Positions 59,027 to 64,000 of a stretch of DNA of 64,000 nt are shown here, piece after piece (the stretch's first letter is position 1; each line of letters starts with the position of its first letter). This DNA is from JAEVLT01 sp964484065. GTDB lineage: Bacteria > Bacillota > Bacilli > Bacillales > Cytobacillaceae. The DNA is taken from NCBI GenBank assembly GCA_964484065.1, contig CAZAEW010000015.1, forward strand, positions 1-64,000. The letters run 5' to 3'. A program made the translations under genes and the position numbers. The notes beneath the pieces were generated by a model. That model did no database searches and had not been told where the DNA came from. It saw nothing but the letters and a program-made list of their open reading frames with translations.

Positions 59027-59829
59027 AAGCATTATTTCAAGTTATAAAAGAAAATGTTTCCAATTTTTATTTGATTATCCGGTTATCCTTTTTTGAATTA
59101 AAGAGCGGAAATAATGGTAATTACTTAGGGATTCTCTGGGAAGTCTTAAATCCAATGATCCTAATTGGAATCTATTGGTTTGTCTTTGGCTTTGGGATTA
59201 GAGGCGGGAAGTCTGTAGAGGGCGTGGAATTTCTTCCGTGGATGCTTGCAGGAATATGTCCCTGGTTCTTTATCTCTCAGGTCATTACGCAAGGTTCTAA
59301 GTCCATTTATTCCAGATTAAATGTTGTTTCAAAAATGAATTTTCCAATGAGTGTTATTCCAACATATGTCATTGCCTCCAAGTTTTATTCCCATGCGATC
59401 CTTGTAGGACTTGTCATGATTGTCCTTGCAGTATATGGCTACTATCCGTCACTTTATCTTTTGCAGTTCCCATACTTTATTATTGCGAATCTATTATTAA
59501 TGAGTTCAATCTCACTGGTAACTTCAACCTTATCTACCATTATTCGTGATATTCAGAATATTGTGCAGTCAGTTGTACGTGGCTTAATGTTTATTACACC
59601 CATTTTATGGTCGACTGAAAAGCTGCCAACATCAGTTGTGTACATTTTAAAGCTAAATCCTATTTATTATATCGTGGAAGGATATCGTTCTTCCTTGCTA
59701 GGGAAGGACTGGTATTTTGCAGTTCACCATAATTACACTCTTTATTTTTGGTGTCTTGTACTAGGTTTGCTTCTAGCAGGCTCGTCCTTGCATGTTAAAT
59801 TTAGAAAACGATTTGTGGATTACATATAA
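59023..59829 (+). CDS. tagG: Teichoic acid ABC transporter permease
   Basis: A 268-residue ABC-2 permease with six helices. The TagG pattern is clear: SFFELKSGNNGNYLGILWEVLNPM, FLPWMLAGICPWFFISQVI, YSRLNVVSKMNFPMSVIP and the FITPILWSTEKLP segment. It exports the undecaprenyl-linked polymer together with the ATPase TagH, which is not in this window. ATG 59023 overlaps the upstream stop (ATGA). Confidence 0.95.
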   Translation: MKALFQVIKENVSNFYLIIRLSFFELKSGNNGNYLGILWEVLNPMILIGIYWFVFGFGIRGGKSVEGVEFLPWMLAGICPWFFISQVITQGSKSIYSRLNVVSKMNFPMSVIPTYVIASKFYSHAILVGLVMIVLAVYGYYPSLYLLQFPYFIIANLLLMSSISLVTSTLSTIIRDIQNIVQSVVRGLMFITPILWSTEKLPTSVVYILKLNPIYYIVEGYRSSLLGKDWYFAVHHNYTLYFWCLVLGLLLAGSSLHVKFRKRFVDYI

Positions 59830-59886
59830 CCTAACAAGTTATTAAATTTAGAACCTGAATCCTGTTTGTAAAAGGTGGTAACAATA

Positions 59887-61056
59887 ATGAACCAACCATT
59901 TATCTCAGTAATATTGCCAATTTATAATGTTGAAAAATATATTCATGCAACATTTCAATCATTACTCGAACAAACAATTGGTTTTGACCATTTAGAAATA
60001 ATAATGGTAAATGACTGTTCGACAGATGGAACATTACCAATTCTTCAAGATTTCGCACGGAAATACACAAATGTGAGAGTTATTGATTTACCGGAAAACT
60101 GTGGGGCACCAGGGAAACCGCGAAACATTGGAATTGGTATGATTACCGGAAAATATACCATTTTTTTAGATCCAGATGACTTAGTCCCAATTGATGCATA
60201 TGAAAAGCTATATTCTGTGGCGGAAAGGTGTAACTCGGATTTTGTAATGGGTACTATGGAAAGTTTCAAGGACAGTGACCCGCAAGGGAAAACTTGGTTT
60301 CACATAACTTTTCGTGATTACTTAATGAAGAAAAGTTATTATAACGTTTCTATTGAGGAAGTACCATTCTTTCTGCAGGTAAAGACATCTGTTCATCTTA
60401 AACTAGTTAAATCAGATTTCCTTAAAAGAAATAAATTAAGCTTTGTTGAAGGGATGAGAAATGGGGAAGATAAATATTACGATATGATGTTATTTACCTT
60501 AGCAAAGAAATTCAGCTACATCCCGGAAACGGTGTATTTATACAGAACTCGTGACGATGAAAACAACTTATCAATGACTCAGCAGGATATGGAGCCCACC
60601 ATTCTTAATGATTGTAAGGCAGCTGCCATTATTAAACCTTTGCTTACAGAAAAGCAATATGAGGTATTTCAAATAAATGTCTTAAGGTCAATTTTTTGGA
60701 AACTAATTGATCCTGCTTTTAATTCGTTTTCTTATTCACAAAAAAGGAACCTCTTCGAAGAAATTAGTGATGTTGTTTCTGAGTATAATACAGAGCTAGT
60801 ACACAAGTACTTTAAATTAGAATTACCAATTGTTAGCTTGCTAAGCAAGGGATTTTTAGACTTGGCAATGGAATATACAGAAATGCATATTTCCCGAAAG
60901 TATTGGTATAAGGAAGGTAACGATTTACTCAAGCTCTATAATAGGCAAACTGCTTTTTTGGAAAGTAAGTCATGGAAAATCACAAGGCCATTGCGGTTGT
61001 GGAACAAAAAAAGGAAAAAGCTACAAAGAAAATTGGCAAGAATAAGATTTTCCTAA
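59887..61056 (+). CDS. Family 2 glycosyltransferase
   Basis: A 389-residue GT-A enzyme. N-terminal motifs: ISVILPIYNVEKYIHATFQS, IIMVNDCSTDGTL, the metal-binding FLDPDDLVP (DxD) and the acceptor region MRNGEDKYYDMMLF. The C-terminus is helical and basic, ending in WKITRPLRLWNKKRKKL, a tail also found in the right-edge protein. It may glycosylate teichoic acid or start a branch. AAAGGTGG precedes ATG 59887. Confidence 0.9.
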   Translation: MNQPFISVILPIYNVEKYIHATFQSLLEQTIGFDHLEIIMVNDCSTDGTLPILQDFARKYTNVRVIDLPENCGAPGKPRNIGIGMITGKYTIFLDPDDLVPIDAYEKLYSVAERCNSDFVMGTMESFKDSDPQGKTWFHITFRDYLMKKSYYNVSIEEVPFFLQVKTSVHLKLVKSDFLKRNKLSFVEGMRNGEDKYYDMMLFTLAKKFSYIPETVYLYRTRDDENNLSMTQQDMEPTILNDCKAAAIIKPLLTEKQYEVFQINVLRSIFWKLIDPAFNSFSYSQKRNLFEEISDVVSEYNTELVHKYFKLELPIVSLLSKGFLDLAMEYTEMHISRKYWYKEGNDLLKLYNRQTAFLESKSWKITRPLRLWNKKRKKLQRKLARIRFS

Positions 61057-61147
61057 GCGAAGAATGAACATATCAAATTGATCAAGTAAATGAGGATCAT
61101 TCAATAAAGGGGTTTTTCTTAAAACGTTCTAGATTGGATTGTTTTGT

Positions 61148-62761
61148 ATGGCGGATCGCATAAAAAGTGTGGCGGCAAGTTTAGTTAATTTAAATATTAG
61201 AAAAAAGTTGATTACTGGAAAGATAAGATTGGCAGAATTTGAGGATGATAAAGGAAAGATAGAAAGCTTAGTATTGATCCATCGCAATAGCTTAGGAAAT
61301 GAAAGTCACTATTTTCCGGTCAAAATTGCAAAACGCGGAAAATACCAGTCTATCTTTTTTGAAATAGAAACGGCCAAAATAACCTGGAAGCCATTTTATT
61401 GGGATATATATATTGAATTATCGATTGATCATGAACAGAATTTGGTTCGGGTGAAAGTGCCAAGCTATAAAATGAAGCTTATAATGACAGCTTTTCCTTA
61501 TTGTAAGCCAATACATATAAAGCAAGACTATTACTTGTATCCCTATGTAACCTCTTATGGTTCATTTTCATTTACTTACAAGAAGAGAATGTTCTTTGAA
61601 AATAGTTCTTATAGATGGAAATGGTTTTTTGCATTTGTCATTTATCTTCTATTTATACCATATTGGATGTCTAAAAAAATATGGCTTGGATTTGAAAAGG
61701 ATGCTTCTTCCGCACAAGACAATGGCTTTACCTTCTTTCGTTACTGTTATGAGCATGAAAAACACAAAAATTATTATTATGTAATGAAGGAAAAATCTCC
61801 GGATGTTCAAAATCTGGAGGGAATGGAAGATAAATTACTTTTATTTATGAGTTTTAAATATATGGTTTATTTTTTTGCAGCTTCCCTATTAGTCTCGTCT
61901 GAATCAAAGGGTCATATCTATGATATTAGAATTCAAAATGGATTGCTGAGGAGAATATTAAACCGTAAAAAACATATCTTCTTACAGCACGGTGTAATGG
62001 GATTAAAAAGAATAGATAAAATTTTCCATAAAAAGGGTAACAATAGAACTGATTTGTTTATTGCATCATCAGAGTTTGAAAAACAAATCATTTTTTCAAA
62101 CTTCGGTTATCAGGAGAATGAAATTGAGGTTACAGGATTATCCCGTTGGGATCACTTATTTAATACAGCAATAAAAAATAAAGTATTAATTATGCCATCG
62201 TGGAGAGCTTGGATGGATGACATTTCAGATACTGAATTTAAGGATACTGCTTATTATCGTAAATATTTAGAGCTATTAACCTCTACGGAATTGAAAGCTC
62301 TAATTAAGAAATATCATTTATCTGTGACGTTTTATTTACATCCTAAATTTGTGCGATATTTACATTTATTTGAATTGATTAACAACGACATCGAAATATT
62401 AAGTTATGGGAAAAGCTCATTGCAAAAAGAAATAATGAATGCCTCACTAATGATAACGGATTATTCAAGTGTTGCATGGGATATGTATTATTTGAAAAAG
62501 CCTGTTATCTTCTACCAATTTGATCGTGATGAGTATCTCAACCATCAAGGCAGCTACTTGGAATTTCCTAAAGAACTATTTGGTGATCAAACGATGGATC
62601 ATAAAACGTTAATACAATTATTAGCGGGGTATGCCAATAGCGATTTTCATGAAAAGCAGGAGTTTTCAAAAAAGCGAAATCAATTCTTTAAATACATGGA
62701 TCATAAAAATAGTGAACGTATATATAGAGCAATTACTGAACACTTTCCTGAGTTCGTGTGA
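61148..62761 (+). CDS. CDP-glycerol/ribitol phosphotransferase family protein
   Basis: A 537-residue TagF/TarL-like protein. The first 150 residues form an extra beta-rich region (RLAEFEDDKGKIESLVLIHR). The catalytic part follows (WLGFEKDASSAQDNGFTFFRY, FLQHGVMGLKRIDKIF with the active His, VLIMPSWRAWMDD, LHPKFVRYLH, MITDYSSVAWDMYYLKKPVIFY). QHGVMG replaces the WHGT motif, as in TarL/TarK-like subgroups. The start is ATG 61148, with only a weak ribosome site. The DNA is visibly more AT-rich than in the first half of the window. Confidence 0.85.
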   Translation: MADRIKSVAASLVNLNIRKKLITGKIRLAEFEDDKGKIESLVLIHRNSLGNESHYFPVKIAKRGKYQSIFFEIETAKITWKPFYWDIYIELSIDHEQNLVRVKVPSYKMKLIMTAFPYCKPIHIKQDYYLYPYVTSYGSFSFTYKKRMFFENSSYRWKWFFAFVIYLLFIPYWMSKKIWLGFEKDASSAQDNGFTFFRYCYEHEKHKNYYYVMKEKSPDVQNLEGMEDKLLLFMSFKYMVYFFAASLLVSSESKGHIYDIRIQNGLLRRILNRKKHIFLQHGVMGLKRIDKIFHKKGNNRTDLFIASSEFEKQIIFSNFGYQENEIEVTGLSRWDHLFNTAIKNKVLIMPSWRAWMDDISDTEFKDTAYYRKYLELLTSTELKALIKKYHLSVTFYLHPKFVRYLHLFELINNDIEILSYGKSSLQKEIMNASLMITDYSSVAWDMYYLKKPVIFYQFDRDEYLNHQGSYLEFPKELFGDQTMDHKTLIQLLAGYANSDFHEKQEFSKKRNQFFKYMDHKNSERIYRAITEHFPEFV

Positions 62762-62814
62762 AATTAGTTTATGTATTCAGGCAGCAATTAAAAATGGAAG
62801 GAGCTGAATCTAAA

Positions 62815-64000
62815 ATGAGTTTGAGCGTAATTATTTTATCAGAGAGTTGTCCGGAGCTTAAGGAAACTAAGATTAATTTTCCGGAAACAGAAGAACTTCA
62901 AATTTTTTTCGTAGACACAGCAGGAAGTATGTCCATTCAAAATCAAATAAATGGCCGGATTATTAGTATAGGTGAGTTAAATTTAGATGAAATAAATTCA
63001 GAATATATCATGTTCCTAGACAAGGAAACTGTCTTTAGCAAGGATTTTTTTGAAGTAATTTTCTCTGAGATTGCCTCTAAAGAAAAATATGATTTTTTTC
63101 AGCTTAGAGAAGAAGGAACCCCGCGAATAAACGATAATATTAATATTTTTGAGGCAGATCTCGATGAAATAATATCTTTAAAGATTATTAAGAAAAATTT
63201 ACTGAATTCATTTCCTTTTTTTGATATTAAGAAAGTTAACCAGGCGATGTTGGCTGAACTTCATTTTGAACTTTTTATCCGAGGGCTGACTTTTAAAACA
63301 ATCAATAAAGTTAGCTATAAGCAAACAAGTAAACAGTCAATCGAGACCATCATTGCTGAAGATGAAATTATCAATCATTTATTATATTCTAAGGACCCGA
63401 TTGAACGGGGAAAAATAAAAATTTTATTTAAGAAAGCCTTGACAGAAAAACTATTTAAATTAATTGACAATCGCAATTTTATTGATTTCCTCCCGTTTGC
63501 CAAACAGGAATCCATCTTAACTGTTTTAAGAGAGTTATTATTAGATGTTGATGATCCTTTATTAATGAGATGGAATTTACAAGGATACATTCCTTTTGCC
63601 AAAATGGTTCGGGAAGGGCTGTTTATGGAATCCCTTTATTATATCCGTCTATTACGCGGAAAACGTTATTGGCTCAAAACTACAAAAGAATTAGAAGAAC
63701 AGATAAAGACGTTCCCAATCGAAGAGTCTTTATCATGGAAAATTACAGCACCTTTGAGAAGAAGTGTTTTGTGGAGAAAAAAGATTAAAAGCAATGCAGT
63801 GAAATGGGGACTTCGAATACTGAGCACCCTAGTAAATCTTATGTTTATTGGAAGGGAAGTTTGGATCATAAGTGAACGGCCCGACCAAGCAGAGGATAAC
63901 GGATACAACTTTTTTAAATACTGCAGGGAAAAGTACCCAAACAAGAAAATATATTATCTGATTAAAAAGGATTCTCCGCATATCGCAAAAGTTAAACAAC
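62815..64000 (+). CDS. Large TagF/TarL-like protein, partial at right edge
   Basis: An open frame from ATG 62815 (GGAAGGAG in front) that runs off the window, at least 395 residues. The first 300 residues are a divergent GT-A-like region without an obvious DxD (MSLSVIILSESCPELKETKI, MFLDKETVFSKDFFEVIFSE). SWKITAPLRR joins it to a TagF/TarL-type start (VWIISERPDQAEDNGYNFFKY) matching the preceding gene. It is therefore probably a fused transferase with two domains, as in large teichoic acid polymerases. The catalytic His region lies beyond the edge. Confidence 0.75.
   Translation, partial: MSLSVIILSESCPELKETKINFPETEELQIFFVDTAGSMSIQNQINGRIISIGELNLDEINSEYIMFLDKETVFSKDFFEVIFSEIASKEKYDFFQLREEGTPRINDNINIFEADLDEIISLKIIKKNLLNSFPFFDIKKVNQAMLAELHFELFIRGLTFKTINKVSYKQTSKQSIETIIAEDEIINHLLYSKDPIERGKIKILFKKALTEKLFKLIDNRNFIDFLPFAKQESILTVLRELLLDVDDPLLMRWNLQGYIPFAKMVREGLFMESLYYIRLLRGKRYWLKTTKELEEQIKTFPIEESLSWKITAPLRRSVLWRKKIKSNAVKWGLRILSTLVNLMFIGREVWIISERPDQAEDNGYNFFKYCREKYPNKKIYYLIKKDSPHIAKVKQ

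Overview
The window looks like a chromosomal segment of a low-GC, endospore-forming Bacillaceae, possibly Neobacillus-like; the genus is an inference. Supporting signs are strong Shine-Dalgarno sites with ATG/GTG/TTG starts, many rho-independent terminators, CcpA-type cre sites, an AraR-type regulator, a RibU/FMN-riboswitch unit, a Gmad2 lipoprotein, a B. subtilis-like divergent tagA/tagD wall teichoic acid locus and an Fbp-type small protein. There are no rRNA or tRNA genes, no CRISPR array and no intact insertion sequence or prophage.

Layout. 1-9.5 kb: accessory and housekeeping genes (BC1872-like protein, pentapeptide-repeat protein, DUF3231, a DUF2089 three-gene operon, TIM-barrel protein, VanZ, DoxX, tautomerase, PHB-depolymerase-type esterase). 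9.6-13 kb: an exported helical protein with a two-component system that shares TTTCACAC boxes, plus a small membrane protein. 13-22 kb: HAD phosphatase with a LacI regulator, ung-ogt repair pair, LCP protein, DUF805, PilZ-like protein, malic enzyme, Gmad2 lipoprotein. 22-28 kb: FMN riboswitch-ribU, TSUP permease, CBS protein, DUF1284, a large molybdopterin oxidoreductase. 28-36 kb: aldose epimerase, RNase H-like protein, glycine-rich protein, M20-type amidohydrolase and MFS transporter with duplicated cre sites, galE. 35.8-36.1 kb: a cyclic-di-GMP-I riboswitch in front of a 60-residue unknown protein. 37.5-39.7 kb: a decayed stretch holding an ilvB 3-prime fragment, a likely IS200/IS605 right end and a YifB/ComM fragment. 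39.9-50.8 kb: sugar island (AraR, GalK, GalT, LacI/GalR, ChvE-GguAB-like ABC transporter, aldo/keto reductase). 51-55 kb: a three-gene zinc-ribbon membrane operon including a TcaA/YvbJ-like protein. 55-64 kb: wall teichoic acid locus (TagA, TagD, TagB/TagF-like transferases, TagG, GT2), the last gene running off the right edge.

The most unusual feature is a set of intergenic tandem repeats. Four arrays have units of exactly 52 bp (about 1912-2431, 7236-7620, 16935-17179, 36237-37058), each unit carrying an imperfect hairpin with a 7-9 nt loop. Three arrays have 21-bp units (23288-23371, 43999-44082, 49550-49736). Two of the 52-bp families align with each other, and one array is embedded in exact 52-bp phase between units of another type. 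The 21-bp family recurs at two loci 20 kb apart. These unit lengths are close to 5 and 2 turns of B-DNA.

Functional links: galE, galK, galT, the epimerase, two regulators and the ABC transporter form a galactose/arabinose-type uptake and Leloir system, with AraR boxes and cre sites where expected. The tagA/tagD intergenic region carries three PhoP half-sites at exact 11-bp spacing, which predicts phosphate control of teichoic acid synthesis.
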